Positions 45,787-57,944 of a DNA stretch of 64,000 bases are shown one piece after another. A program made the translations under genes and the position numbers. Position 1 is the first letter of the stretch; each line of letters begins with the position of its first letter. Below the pieces are notes generated by a model. It was given only the letters and a program-made list of their open reading frames with translations. It did no database searches and was not told the DNA's origin. This DNA is from Sternotherus odoratus (Eukaryota > Chordata > Testudines > Kinosternidae): contig JAVMKO010000003.1 in the NCBI GenBank assembly GCA_032164245.1, positions 64,054,390 through 64,118,389 of the forward strand. The letters are read 5' to 3'.

Positions 45787-48098
45787 GGACTGAATAGTCT
45801 TTCCTCTCAGGAAAATAGTGTGTTAAGTAATGCATATTTAATAGTAAGGTAGTACCAAAAGAATGCCTTTAAAATGAATTTTAACCCAACGTTTTCACTC
45901 TTCAGATATTGAAAAACATTTCTTGATTTGAAACCAATCAAATTAATAACTATCACAGCTTAGGTATCAAACACCAAGCCAAATTTAGCAATTTATACTT
46001 TATTTGTGAATAAGGAAAAAAATCTGACCCACCATCATTAGTTCCTGAGAGTATGATCATCAATGTCTTAATTAACATGGTGCAAGAGAAGCACAATGAT
46101 AAGTCCAATACTAACATGTGTAGGTATAAATGAAGTGCAGCTAAAAGTATATTAAGCATCTGATCAGGTAAAACCCTGAAACCCTTCGACTCTTGCTGAC
46201 ATCAGTGTGAGATGAGTGCATTTAGAAACACATGGGATTGGGCCCGAAAATTAATGCACTAGCAATCTGAAGAATAGGCCATATTTATTTCTTTTAAATT
46301 CATTTTAAAAATTTAATCTCAATTGTCCAACCTTACACAAAACCTTTCCCTGGTTAACTATAAAATGGAGACCCTTGATTGGGTTTTAAATTAACTCTGT
46401 TGGAAGACCACAGAGGTATACAGTTTGAAATGTGTGGTATATTATATCCCAAATTACCATGATCGGGCATCAACAGTACCTTTAATAAAGCCTGCTTAGT
46501 TTTTTAAAAAACCACACAAATATATTTGGAGGAATACAGTTATAGAAATATAACACTGGAGAAAATTTTCACACCAGGTGGGTAAAGCTAGGGACTCAAA
46601 TCTATACTTGGATGCATAAATAAAAGTGACTTGATTTTCAGTGGTGCTGAGCATGGACAGCTCTCGATGAATTTATTGGGAATTTCCAGTACACACATAA
46701 CCTCTCAAAAGCAGACCACAAGAGTCTAATTTTAAGTAGCCACGTTTGAAATTTTGGCTTTAATCTTTTGATACCTGGAGTGAAATCCTGGCCCCCCTGA
46801 TGTAAATGGTAAAACTCCTATTGACTTCCATGGAGCCACAATTTCAGCTCTGGTTTTCAAGTTCTTAAAATCAAGTGTTAACATTGAGAAAACCACTCCA
46901 CACTCTATTCTAGCCTAGCTCCTATGTGGCCCTCATCACTGCAGGATCATGAATGCCTAAATTTTGGGCTGTGGCTGAGGAGTGCTTAGCATATCACAGG
47001 ATGTCTCAACTAATATTGGGGCAATCCTGGTAGCAGTCCAGTCCTCAGCATAAATTTGTGTCAGGAGTCAATGGACCAAGTAGCCATTCTCACAGCCAGA
47101 AACTGACAGAGTATAAGAGACCTGCGCTCTCTCTGTTCATACAGATGTACCAGGTGATGGGAGAGAGCTGTTACAGTAGCTCCATGCTATTTGAGATTTC
47201 TTGCTATGCAGGAGGAATCCTACAATGGCCTCTTACACTGGCTTTAAGACAACTTTGTGCTGGCAGATGGATGCAAAGCTGCCCTAACACCGGGCGGGAC
47301 CTGAGCCAAAGTAACGTGGGTATAGTAAAAAATTCATATAGGTAAACATCTCAAAGACCACCTGTTACAGATAATTGCAAAATCACTACAGAAATAATCA
47401 AGAAGCTCTTTAGAAGAGATCATTTTACCACCCACCCATTGGGACTCGAAGCAGTCTCATGCTGATGGAGGCTAAGTGCCAGGAGATAGTCATTTAGAAA
47501 AATCCCTCGTTAATGAGCCTAGCAATCTAGCAGCAAATGGCTGCTGGGAAGCAGCTCACCAGGTGGTAGAAGAAATGGAGAGAAAATGAGAAAAAAATAA
47601 ATCGAAGTTCAGAAATCCTGCAGGGAAGACAGAAAAAATTCTTTTTGAATCATTCATTTACTTGGTTAAATGAAAGGTTTTGTTCCCTTTGTATAAATAT
47701 CAAGTGTCAAAGGTATAAGTGGCAAAATGCAGCAAATCGGTCCCTTTTAAGAGCACTAGATGAAGGATGCTTTTAACAATCTGACAGAAAATTAAACTAT
47801 TCTATAAAAGTTCTTCTGCTCCCATCATGGTGGTATTTGAGACCCTTCCCATAATGCAACTAATACTTGTCATGCATGGTCTCTTCGTTCTCTATCATGG
47901 TTTCCCCAAAGGGAAAATTGTGTATGTAGTGTAGTGTTTTGTTGTCTTTTTTGTTTTTGTAACAAATTAAAATGTACACTGTACTAACTATTGATATTAG
48001 TGAAGGCAAGGTCAAAGTAATAAGCCTTGCACTTGGAACAAAAAGGGGCAAGTTATTTGAAGTTTCTAGCCCAAACGGAGATCACTGTCTTTTTTACA

Positions 48099-48103
<5 letters not shown>

Positions 48104-48160
<57 letters not shown>
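48104..48160 (+). repeat. (TC)n microsatellite
   Basis: About 28 uninterrupted TC units, followed by a short GT and CA-rich stretch (48161-48190). In the PREP transcript, read from the minus strand, this is a purine (GA)n tract. Confidence 0.97.
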
Positions 48161-48164
<4 letters not shown>

Positions 48165-48240
48165 TTATGTGTATCAACACACACACACAATGTGAGCAAG
48201 CTACTACAAAGAAAGAAAATTGTAATTAACAGCTGGTAGC

Positions 48241-48288
48241 CCTTAATTAAAACAAGGCTTTAATTCCCTTAATTAAAACAAGGCTTTA
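48241..48288. repeat. 26-bp direct duplication
   Basis: A 22-bp phrase (CCTTAATTAAAACAAGGCTT plus TA) occurs at 48241-48262 and again at 48267-48288 without mismatch. Confidence 0.9.
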
Positions 48289-48604
48289 CACTTCAATGAA
48301 GCGATTGCTCTAAGAGATTTACTATAATACTATACCGACAGATAAATCACCTCCATGTAGAAGATCAGCTCAACTTATAATAATGTAGACAAGAATTGAG
48401 CTAAGAGAACACTGGTAGCTCCTTTTTCCCCTTCACCTTCTTCCTCTCAACATTCTCCAAGTGAGGGGATACAGCTAAACAACTGGCAACAGTAATGGAT
48501 TGCAGATTGAATGGTGCAATGCCCTTTTACTAGAAAGTTGGTGCATAAAAAAAATATTGAATCAAAGGAGAGGAGGTGGCTACAATAATTATGAGGTTCT
48601 TTGT

Positions 48605-48770
48605 AAAAACTTGCAGCTGACTCAGGCTCACATGCTAAGGGACTGTTTAAATGCAGTGCAACGGTGTAGACACTGCAATTAAACAGCTCTCAGCCCAAGC
48701 CCCACAAACCCAAGTCAGCTGACACGGGCCAGTTGTGAGTTTTTAATTGCAGTCTAGAGTTATCCTTATG
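48605..48770. mobile_element. possible MITE
   Basis: Contains two loosely inverted phrases, GACTGTTTAAATGCAGTG and TTTTTAATTGCAGTCTAG, around AAGTCAGCTGACACGGGCC. It resembles a reptile MITE-type repeat, but the ends are not resolved. Confidence 0.35.
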
Positions 48771-49541
48771 TTTGAAGCTCCTCTATACTTAGCAATCTTC
48801 TCACATAAGCAATGACTCTTAATGGGGAATAACACTTTACATCAGTCTTTCCTACTGTCAACAGCTACCATTGTTTACCACATGCTGTCACCTTTGATGC
48901 TAGTTCATATATTAGCTGAAAAATAAACACATATTTTCTCCTATCTGTGAGAACAGCAGTCCAGAACTATGGAGACCTTCTATTTCTTGCTATCATTCAT
49001 CTTAGCAGTTCAAACACTGGTTGTTATGAATGTTAATGATACTTTCAACAGGCTTCCCCTACCCCATAAATTTCCATGGAATGTCTCAAGGACAGAATAG
49101 AAATAATTAATCTAAGTAAAGATAATATTCTCTAAATACCTATGGGTAATGTATTTGTATGTTGACAGAATTAAGTCAACTCCCAAAATGAAGATGCTAA
49201 CTAAAATAGCTTTAATAAGATTGTCTCCTGATGAATTTGTTTTGTGCTAAAGATAGCTAACTAACAAGCAAGGGGAAAAAAGCCCGAAAACAACGACAAA
49301 CCAAACCCAAACTCTTGTAATTAGAGATCAAACTGGGTGTATGTGGGAAGAGATAACTTATCTTTAATCATTTTTTTGAAACAACCATTTTTACAAAGAT
49401 GCTGAAATATTCAGATACCACTTTAAAAAAAAAAAAAGCTGATTTTTTTTGCCACGGCGTAATATAGAAGTGATAAAATCTAATGAAAAGAAAGTCTATT
49501 CACAAAACATTTATAGCACAGTTTTTCCACAGATTCAAGTA

Positions 49542-50149
49542 CAGTGAAACCTCGATTTAACGGACTAATTCGGGCGAGGGGGTGTCCGTTAAAGCCAAAA
49601 GTCCGTTATTTAATAATTTTTTAAAATAATTAAATAACAGGACTTTTGGCTTTAACGGACACCCCCTCGCCCGAATTAGTCTGTTAGTCCGTTATATAGA
49701 GGTTTTACCCCCGGGCGGGGGGGTTGACAGTTCCCGCCCGGCTCCCCGCAGGAGCTGTCAACTGTCAAACCCCCCCCCCGCCCAGCTCCCCGGCTCCCCT
49801 GAAATTGACCAGGCAGCTGAGCCGATCGCCCAAGCAGCCCCGCGCCGGCTCCCCCCCCCCCCCCACCTGTCAGCCCGCCCGCCCGCCCGGCTCCCCGCTG
49901 CGGGGAGCCGGGCGGGAGCTGTCAACTCGGCCGCCCAGCTCCCCTCTGCGGGGAGCCGGGCGGGAGCTGTCAGCCCGCCTGCCCGGCTCCCCTCTGCGGG
50001 GAGCCGGGCAGCCGGGTTGACAGCTCCTGCCCGGCTCCCCGGGGCAGGAGCCGGCGGCCTCCGAATAACGGATTTTGGATGCATCGGAAATTTTGTCCGT
50101 TGCATCCGAAGTCCGTTAAATCGGGGTCCGTTAAATCGAGGGTTTACTG
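49542..50149. mobile_element. pogo-like MITE, copy 2, rearranged
   Basis: A 608-bp element flanked by TA, with ends CAGTGAAACCTCGATTTAAC and GAGGGTTTACTG. It lies in opposite orientation to copy 1 (27259-27850): its right end contains GTTGCATCCGAAGTCCG, the complement of copy 1's left end. A near-perfect inner palindrome occupies 49564-49614 and 49629-49680. Positions about 49710-50060 are GC-rich, with tandem units around GCGGGGAGCCGGGCGGGAGC. The long frames on both strands are non-coding. Confidence 0.75.
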
Positions 50150-50719
50150 TAATTTGGATACACTTGAATTTTTGGATGCTTATCCAAATGCAAAGTCCAA
50201 ACTTTCTGACGGTCATCTGTCGTGTCTTATAGCCAGTGAATGAGAATATGTAATTCAGTTCTAGCCAGTTCATAAGAAAAGGCTAGCTTTGATAACTTGC
50301 TATGGAATTAAAGTTGGCTTAATTTGTCTTTTGCTTTTGTCATTATAAATTTGCTAAACTACCATTGTGCTCATGGTATAAACTGAGGTTATATTGTATC
50401 AAGAACATCAACAGGCTGTTGAGAAAAGGGCTTTGAACATTGTTTCATTTTGATAAAATGCTACCAAAAAACCCCTGCAAACAACTGAGGCATCGACAGA
50501 GTCCTCGTAATATGCCCATTTCCACTTTCAAGACTGTTTTACCAAAGTATGAATTCATCATGTTAATTAATTTATTACACATATTATTTACTATGCATCT
50601 TTTTTCTTAGATAATCATATTAATAGAAATAGCTAAGAATTAACCCCAACTATATCTTACATAATGATATGGAATCATTCCGCGGCTCTCCCCTCTTCTC
50701 TCTCCCCACCCGCATTAGT

Positions 50720-50830
50720 TTCTTCCCTTTCTATGCATCTGATGAAGTGAGCTATAGCCCACGAAAGCTTATGCTGAAATAAACTACTTAGTCTCTAAGG
50801 TGCTACAAGTATTCCTCGCTTTCTTTCGAC
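50720..50830 (+). mobile_element. retroposon 3' end with hammerhead-like core
   Basis: Contains GCATCTGATGAAGTGAGC, TATAGCCCACGAAAGCTTAT and AGTCTCTAAGGTGCTACAAG, a sequence very common in reptile genomes. It is probably Penelope-like, though I cannot confirm the family. The central part has the order CTGATGA, a short inverted repeat (GTGAGC/GCCCAC with one mismatch), then GAAA, which resembles the core of a hammerhead ribozyme. It is truncated on the 5' side. Confidence 0.6.
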
Positions 50831-51907
50831 TCACACTGCCCATTTGAATTAACAGTTATGAAGTCTCAGTACATTTCTTGGCGCCTCCATAATTATTTTT
50901 GTATTAGTAGCCATACTAGTTATTTTAAGTGAGTCTGTTTGAGGTTTTGGCAACATTGTGATCTGCAATTTTACAGTAAGGTCCCATTGAGCAGCACCTA
51001 ATTTCCTGCCGTCCACCATGATGATGAATAATTACAAAACAAATGACTTGCACATCTCAAAAAAAAAAAAAAAAAAAAGTTTCTGGCCTTGAGCAAGTGG
51101 GTAAGCAGAACTTTTCCAGGATCACCTAACATATATTAAGTTTATTTGCATTTTATAGGAATATTTACAAGTGTACAAGTTATAAACTTAACTAATTATC
51201 CTATGGCTCTGATTCACTTAATGTAATCACTATACAATTACCATTATTATTGCTAAAGCTACCAACAGAATTTCAGAGCTCTTGTATACGCTGGACCCCC
51301 GAACTGTGACTTATTCTTTCATAGCCATCATGCATTTTTCCTCTTTAGGCACCTATGACTAAGGCTGTGATTTGATCATGGAAGACGCGGATTCAGTGAC
51401 TAACAGATCTCTGACTTTTTCCGCCAGCCCTGGTGTGACCATACCCTGATTTTGTACATTTTTACGATGACTGCCCCATGAATTTTGCCTGATTTTACTG
51501 TGACAAAATCATATCCATACCCATGACTGATTCAGGCACTGAAATTATTCCAATTTTATCCTTTCTCGGCTGCTGTAATTATAATTACCTTAAACACCAT
51601 TTTATCAGCTGCATGTCAGACTCCAATCATTTAGGGATTACTACTGAAGAGTGTTTTTAGGGCCTGGGGTTTGTAGATCTGCACCTGAAGCAAATTAATA
51701 AACCAAACCAGCCACTATGGAGCAATGGTTGTTTTGAAGGCTCTGATGGGCTACTAGAATATCCTGCTATATCAGAAATTCTGTACACTACACATTGGTT
51801 TAAATTGGGTATGGTATTGTGGAGAAGCTTACCATCCCTCCTGTCTATAATTATTAACAGATGCCCTAGAGTAGGAGACTCAGAGTCAAATATGGCAATG
51901 GCATCAG

Positions 51908-52412
51908 CAACAGACAACTACTGGAATACTGTGTCCAGTTCTGGTGCCCCACAATTCTAGATGGATGTTGCTAAATTGGAGACGGTTCAGAGAAGAGTCA
52001 TCAGAATAATTAAAGGATTAGAAAACCTGCCTCACAGTGATAGACTCAAGAAACTCAATCTATTTAGCTTAACAAAATGAAGGTGACCGGTGTGTAAGTA
52101 CCTACATGGGGAATAAGTATTTAATTCAATCTAGCAGAAAAAGTAATAACACGATCCAATGGCTGGAAGCTGAAGCTAGCCAAATTCAGATTGGAAATAA
52201 GATGTACATTTTTAACAGGGAGAGTAATTATCTGTTGGAACAATTTATCAAGGATTGTGGTGGATTCTCTGTCACTGACAATATTTAAATCAAGAGTGGA
52301 TTTCTAACAGATCTGCTCTAGGAATTATTTTGAGGGAGTTCTATGACCTGTGTAAGACGAGGTCAGAATAGACGATCATAACTGTCCCTTGTGGCCTTGG
52401 AATCTATGATTA
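51908..52412 (+). mobile_element. CR1 LINE 3' end
   Basis: About 500 bp of a CR1 copy in plus orientation. It opens with TACTGGAATACTGTGTCCAG (CR1 RT C-terminal coding region), passes through CGGTTCAGAGAAGAGTCATC, and ends CCTTGGAATCTATGATTAG, the usual CR1 tail style. It is 5'-truncated and carries many stops. Confidence 0.85.
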
Positions 52413-53584
52413 GCATTTTGATGCTGTCCTGAAGTAGTAAGGAAAGGGGAGAAGCCTCAAACTTTTTGGAAGGGTCGGGAAAGAGAACAAGTGTTCCCCC
52501 ATTTCCTCTTCGCCTATTCTCCCCAAATCCACCATCTATTAAAAAGAGAAGACACCTAGAAATAGCTTTTATGCATTGGGGGTAAAATGGCTAGAAATGG
52601 AGATATATGCAAGAAACCCAATGTGCAGTGGGAAAAAAAGATTGTGAAAGGAAACAGAAAAGTGCTTTCTTTCACTGGATTGGCAACCAAAAAACCCCCA
52701 AAAACTTATTTCTCCCTTAAAATTGGTCCCTTCTAACCTCAACCAGGTTTAGAAACTGTTTACCTTGAGTATTATTCAGCATTCAAGAGAAACTTCCATA
52801 TAAATGACACATTAAATATCATATGCCCATTAATGCAGAGAATTCATGAAAGCTTGGGACAAACAAGAAATGCGAACATCATTGCCAAACACAATTGCTG
52901 TTGATCTCCAAATCAGATGTAATTTCAGAACCATAAGCTTTCTGAGTCTATTGCTGTAAGAGATGTAATAGACTTTTCTGTGTATATTACTCTTCCCCCA
53001 TTCTTTGGGGACCTAACATTACTTAATACTATTCAGTAGATTTGTACACCTTTAATGTAGGACTAAAAAAAGTCAATAAACTCAGCATCAGCCTTCCAAA
53101 GAGGTTGGATGTCTCAAGGGATTGGTAGGTAATACAGTGCCTTTCCCTTCTACAGCAGTGGTTTGAATTTGGCTCATGTCAATAATAGCTGACAGCTGGA
53201 GCCATCTAAAGACCTTTTGCCAGCTGTGCAAAATAAGGCTAGAGATCTCAGTCCTACAGAGAGATGTCACAAAATTTAACACCATTGTTGGTAGGCTCAG
53301 CAGAGAAATGAATGGGCAGGGGGACTGACCAATTCTCACATTCATAAAACAAATCCTGAACAAATCTGGCATACAAGCACAGGGAAATTTTATATTTTGA
53401 TTTGATCTATTGATCCAAATAAAATACAGAAAAATATGGACAGAAGAAACAGTGACATATTTCGCCAGTTATCATTTATCTCTTTCATTGCAAGAAATAC
53501 TGACAGCAGGCCTGACATTGTAATCCCTACTTTAGTAAAACTCTGATTTCAATGGTAGTTTTCTCTGCAGAAGGACTGAAGAAT

Positions 53585-53893
53585 CATAAGAACGGCCATA
53601 GTGGGTCAGATCAAAGGTCCATCTAGCCCAGTAACTTGTCTTCCAACAATGGCCAGTGCCAGGTGCTTCAGAAGGAATGAACAGAACAGGTAATCATCAA
53701 CCATCCACTTGCTGGAGGATACTCTGTACTTTAAAGTCCTTAAACCAAGATTTGAGGACTTCAATAGCTCAGATATAGGTGAGAGGTGTACTGCAGGAGT
53801 GGGTGGGTAAAATTCTGTGGCCTGCGCTGTGCAGGAGGTCAGACCAGATGATCATAATGATCCCTCCTGACTTAGAAGTCTATGAGTCTAAAT
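53585..53893. mobile_element. two CR1 3' ends joined head to head
   Basis: Positions 53585-53700 are a reverse CR1 3' end (ATAAGAACGGCCATAGTGGG and following). Positions about 53735-53893 are a forward CR1 tail (GAGGACTTCAATAGCTCAGA ... GACTTAGAAGTCTATGAGTC). The two truncated copies meet near 53705-53735. Confidence 0.75.
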
Positions 53894-54242
53894 GATCAGT
53901 TCAGGAAAAATGCAATGTTATTTTTGTTTGTTTGTGTTGTTGGAACTGCTTATGTGCCCGATTATGCCACAGTGAAGACAATGGGAGCTCTATCATTAAC
54001 TCTAGTGGGCAAAGGATAGAGCTTTATATCTGGGAAATGTTACTGCTCATCTAAATTATGTAAAGTACATACAGATACTGTAGTGATTAAATGTTAATAT
54101 TTTATATTAGAGATTTGTTTTTATATTGGTACTGAAATGTTATGCTATGCTGATTGTAGAACAGACTTTACAGTAAATGGTTAGATTGCAATTTTACTTT
54201 TAAACACATTTTGAAGACTCATTTTGCTAAATTAAGACATAG

Positions 54243-54400
54243 GGAAGCAGCATAGCCTTGTAGTCAAAACAGTGAATTTGAGGTTCCGAACTCAATTCCT
54301 AGCTCAGCCACAGTTCACTGTGATGTGTCAAACAATCTATCCATGCCTTTTGTTTCTCCATTTATAAAATGAAGTTAATCATACTTCACTATCTTTGGGA
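54243..54400 (+). mobile_element. MIR-like SINE
   Basis: Has a tRNA-like head (AAGCAGCATAGCCTTGTAGT), the core phrase TCAATTCCTAGCTCAGCCAC and the 3' phrase TTTCTCCATTTATAAAATGA. Diverged and old. Confidence 0.7.
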
Positions 54401-54419
54401 AGTATTCTGGAATCTTCAG

Positions 54420-57400
54420 AGAAAGGACAGAATGAAAGTTTGGGAGAAAATACCCATTGAGACTTAGAAAATGAAATTCTTCCCTGATTTGTGAGCAAGG
54501 GAGGTAAGTCAATTAGAAATGTGTTAATGGTAAGTACTGAGAGAAAAATCAAACTTAGGGAGGAATGTTTATGAGAAGGAAGGAAGGAAAGAAAAAGACT
54601 TTAGCAATCTCTTTAGAAAGCTGACAAAAAAGGAAAATGTTATTTTTGCAACGAAGATATTTCTCATTTTAATCTGTCTCTATCCATAACAAACCCCACA
54701 CCTGCACCCCACTGAGTTACTTGGGGCTTAAATACACAGTGCCTTTAAAAACAAGGGGGGGGGGTCCTAATGGCTTGTGTATCTTCCTGAGAGCAAAACT
54801 CATTTACTGTAAAACTATTTTTTTTGCCATTAGTTATGCAGTTCTTTAGGATGTTGTAGTTACGCAGTTGTTTAAGATGTAAGAGCAAATCTTTAAACTC
54901 TTATTAAAATTGATTTAAGTGCTAGTTCCTAGTCACTTTTACATGTAGTTAGTGATTCATGTATGCTAAGATCAATGGTTATGGATTAGAACCAATCTAT
55001 ATTATTTTAGCTCTTTGTTTTGGGAGGTTCTAAGTGAAACAAAGGCACTTGAATTGCGATCAAATGCACCACCTCAATATTCCTTTTCATTAGCAGTGGG
55101 AATAAAAGCGAAGAGTAGTTTAAAGCAAAAAGTTTTTAAAAAGTGCAAGTCAAATAGTAGAATATATTTCTCTTAGTCTTAACCAGATTACTAAGCAACT
55201 CTGCATCACCACCCCTTTGGACTGGAAAAAAAAAATATTGTAAGACCTTGTGTTTGAAGATTTTCCTGCGCTCCTCTATAGTCGCCTCATTTCCCTGCAT
55301 CTTAAACAGAAAGGAAACACTATAATTACGAGGCTGGAATTGGTGAACACCATAAGCTATGTGGTAGCCCAGGTGACTGGGAGATTAGTATTTTAATACT
55401 TGTTTCAGAATTTATAGTTGTGTATGCACACCTCAGTCCTGACCCACAGCATTTCCACTATTCCACTTCCTACTGAGCAAATGCTGCCAGTCATTTGTTT
55501 TCTGACACAGGTTAGGATGAGAGACTACCACAACCACCTTAATTTGGGGCTTCAACCTGCATTTGAACTCTAGAAGTGAAAACTAGGATAATAACCCGCC
55601 GTGCCGTACATCAATCAAGAACAAGGTGATTACCTGCTAATCCAGATATTTAGAGTGTGTCAACATCAACTAGGATTTCTACTGTTAATTATTTAAAGCA
55701 TGCTACCTGGAGCTGCTCTAACCCTTGACAATTATTACAGGAGACCCAGATACCTCTCATCTAATTAGGTGTCTGGGATTGAAAGCCCAAGAAAAGTGTG
55801 AGATCACTAAACAAAATCCTCCATTTAGTTTTATGGGTGCGTCTCTAGAAGTTTCTTTCTAGTTTTATAATTCTTCATATTGAGGGAACCCCTCTTAAAA
55901 GGAGCTATGGCTACAGCTATAGCTACAAAGACCTTTTAAATATTTCTCTGGAGCTTAAAAAGGATACAGGATCCTAAAATTGGAACAATGCATTCTGATT
56001 TGCACCTCTCCACTGAGCTGCAATTAGAGAAAGCAATGGCAGATTACAGTAGCATTTGCCATATTCCCATGTTAATGGCGTAAGACGTTACTACCCATAC
56101 TAAATTCAGAAGGCATGTAGCCAATAGTGCCAGAGTTGTCAAAATGAATTTGTTAATGTCCTCCAGAGCAAGACTGTTGGTTGTCTTGGTGCCAACAATA
56201 CAGTCACTGCCAAACTGCAGAAAGAGATCAGAGCTGACACCTTCTATGCTCTTCTTGGAATTCTAATGGAAACTGAAGCAACTAAAATAGCAATATTCCT
56301 TATGCATGCAATTAGATGCTGCCATACTTTGGCAGACATTAAATAACTATCAATTTTTACACAAAACAAGTTTCGCTAAATGTTCTATCTTTCTGAATTG
56401 GGAAGCCAGGAGGAACTAAAAACAGTAAAACTGAAGGAGACAGGAACAACTGACTTATTAAACATTATGCTTTTAGAGTGAGATTGTGAGGAATCAAACA
56501 TTCCAAGCATCCACAGAACCAATATGGTATTATAATATGGTATAATTCTTCAAAATTCATTATTCTTTACCCACGCCTTTAAAAGCTCCAGCTTTAAAAG
56601 TGCTTTCATGTTAAAGAGAAAGGGAAGAAGAAAGAGGATGGAAAATAGAACAGAGTAATTTATTTACTGAAGAAAGAAAGAGGAGAGAGTGCTCTTTAAT
56701 TTTGGTTCCTAACACGACACTCATCTAAAGAATGTGCCCTTTTTCTGTTATACTGAGGGTGTCGCATCTTAGCTGAGATGACAGAGCCAGTGAAAGTTCT
56801 CTCTAAACACCAGGGAACCATTCATCTGTTCTAAAGGAAAAGACAAGAAATAACAGCAAGTCCTTCTTCATATCTACTTTAAAAAATGATAACTGAAGCT
56901 CATATTTTGCAAGGCAGATCCAAAAAGATAAGGACACCCAGAGGACACCAACCAACAAGGCCAGGTAGGCATAGGTAGGAATGCAAATGTGACTGCTTTT
57001 GGAAGGGCACTTTATGTACCCCCATCGTGGCCCGAGTGCCGGAAGAGCTGACTCGCTCTCCCCCACAGTGTCCCTGGGCGTGGAGTTCTGTGCCCCATTG
57101 ATTATTCGGGGGGCCAGGCCCCTACTTGCCTCCCCTTGTGCCCGCCCTGAATAAGGATATTTTTAAAAATTTTAATGAGTGAATTTAGTGTTCCATAAAT
57201 GGATGTACTAATACTAATGGCAAGATCCAGGAATAGTGTTGGCAGGTGATGTGCACAAGTTTCTCCTACAACTCTACCAATCAACCTCAATTCTGACTCA
57301 TCCTCTTAGTTTTAAACTTTCCTGAAGCAGAGACACCGATTGTGCCAACCTGTGTGGTGTAAATAAATCTCTGTTAAGAACTAGAATGACAAAAACCTCA

Positions 57401-57630
57401 TTCTCATTTGTTAACTACCCATAATTTGAACTCAGGTCTCCACAGGAGGCTGAACAATGAAATAACTCATAGTGCTATTTAGTTCCTACAAAGACAGGTT
57501 TTATAAAAGACACAGGATACCATTAATCCTCCACCTGGCCATTTATCAAGACAATGTAAAAAAATGGCAGCTGCTTTTAAATCAAAGTTATACCATGAAT
57601 TTCACAGTTCTTTTACAAGACAGTAGCTAA
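54420..57630. other. PREP intron sequence, no gene
   Basis: AT-rich intron with an (AAGG)n-like run near 54578. A GC-richer scrap at about 57083-57150 (GGGGGGCCAGGCCCCTACTT) looks repeat-derived. No coding evidence. Confidence 0.45.
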
Positions 57631-57638
57631 ACAAAGTA

Positions 57639-57938
57639 CAGTAGACTCTCGATTATCCCGGATTGGGTTAACCAGGATGTGGATTAACCAGGATGTCAAA
57701 AGAACTATGCGTAACTCGCAGGGCTGGCTCTGGCTTTGTTGCCACCCCAAGCACACACACAAAAAACACCCCACCAGGGCACAGGGCAGCCAGTGAACCA
57801 ACACCCCCGCCCCACGGTGCAGGGTGGCTGGTGAACCAACCACCTCTCCCCATATTCCCTATGGATGGTGATTATCCAGGATTTTATTAACCAGGATTAA
57901 TATTTTCCCTAACATCCTGGATAATCAAGAGTCTACTG
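57639..57938. mobile_element. pogo-like MITE (third, distinct family)
   Basis: A 300-bp element flanked by TA. Ends are CAGTAGACTCTCGATTATCC and GGATAATCAAGAGTCTACTG, inverted with one mismatch. Near the left end GGTTAACCAGGATGT and GATTAACCAGGATGT form a short direct repeat, echoed inversely at the right (ATTAACCAGGATTAA). The middle is C-rich and non-coding. Confidence 0.78.
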
Positions 57939-57944
57939 TACAAC

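Noticed and set aside
48104..48160. Polypyrimidine splice signal
   Set aside because: It is on the strand opposite to PREP transcription and has no exon next to it; a simple microsatellite.
49724..50273. 98- and 171-codon frames
   Set aside because: Same reason: GC-rich tandem interior and ends of pogo-like copy 2, with no protein signature.
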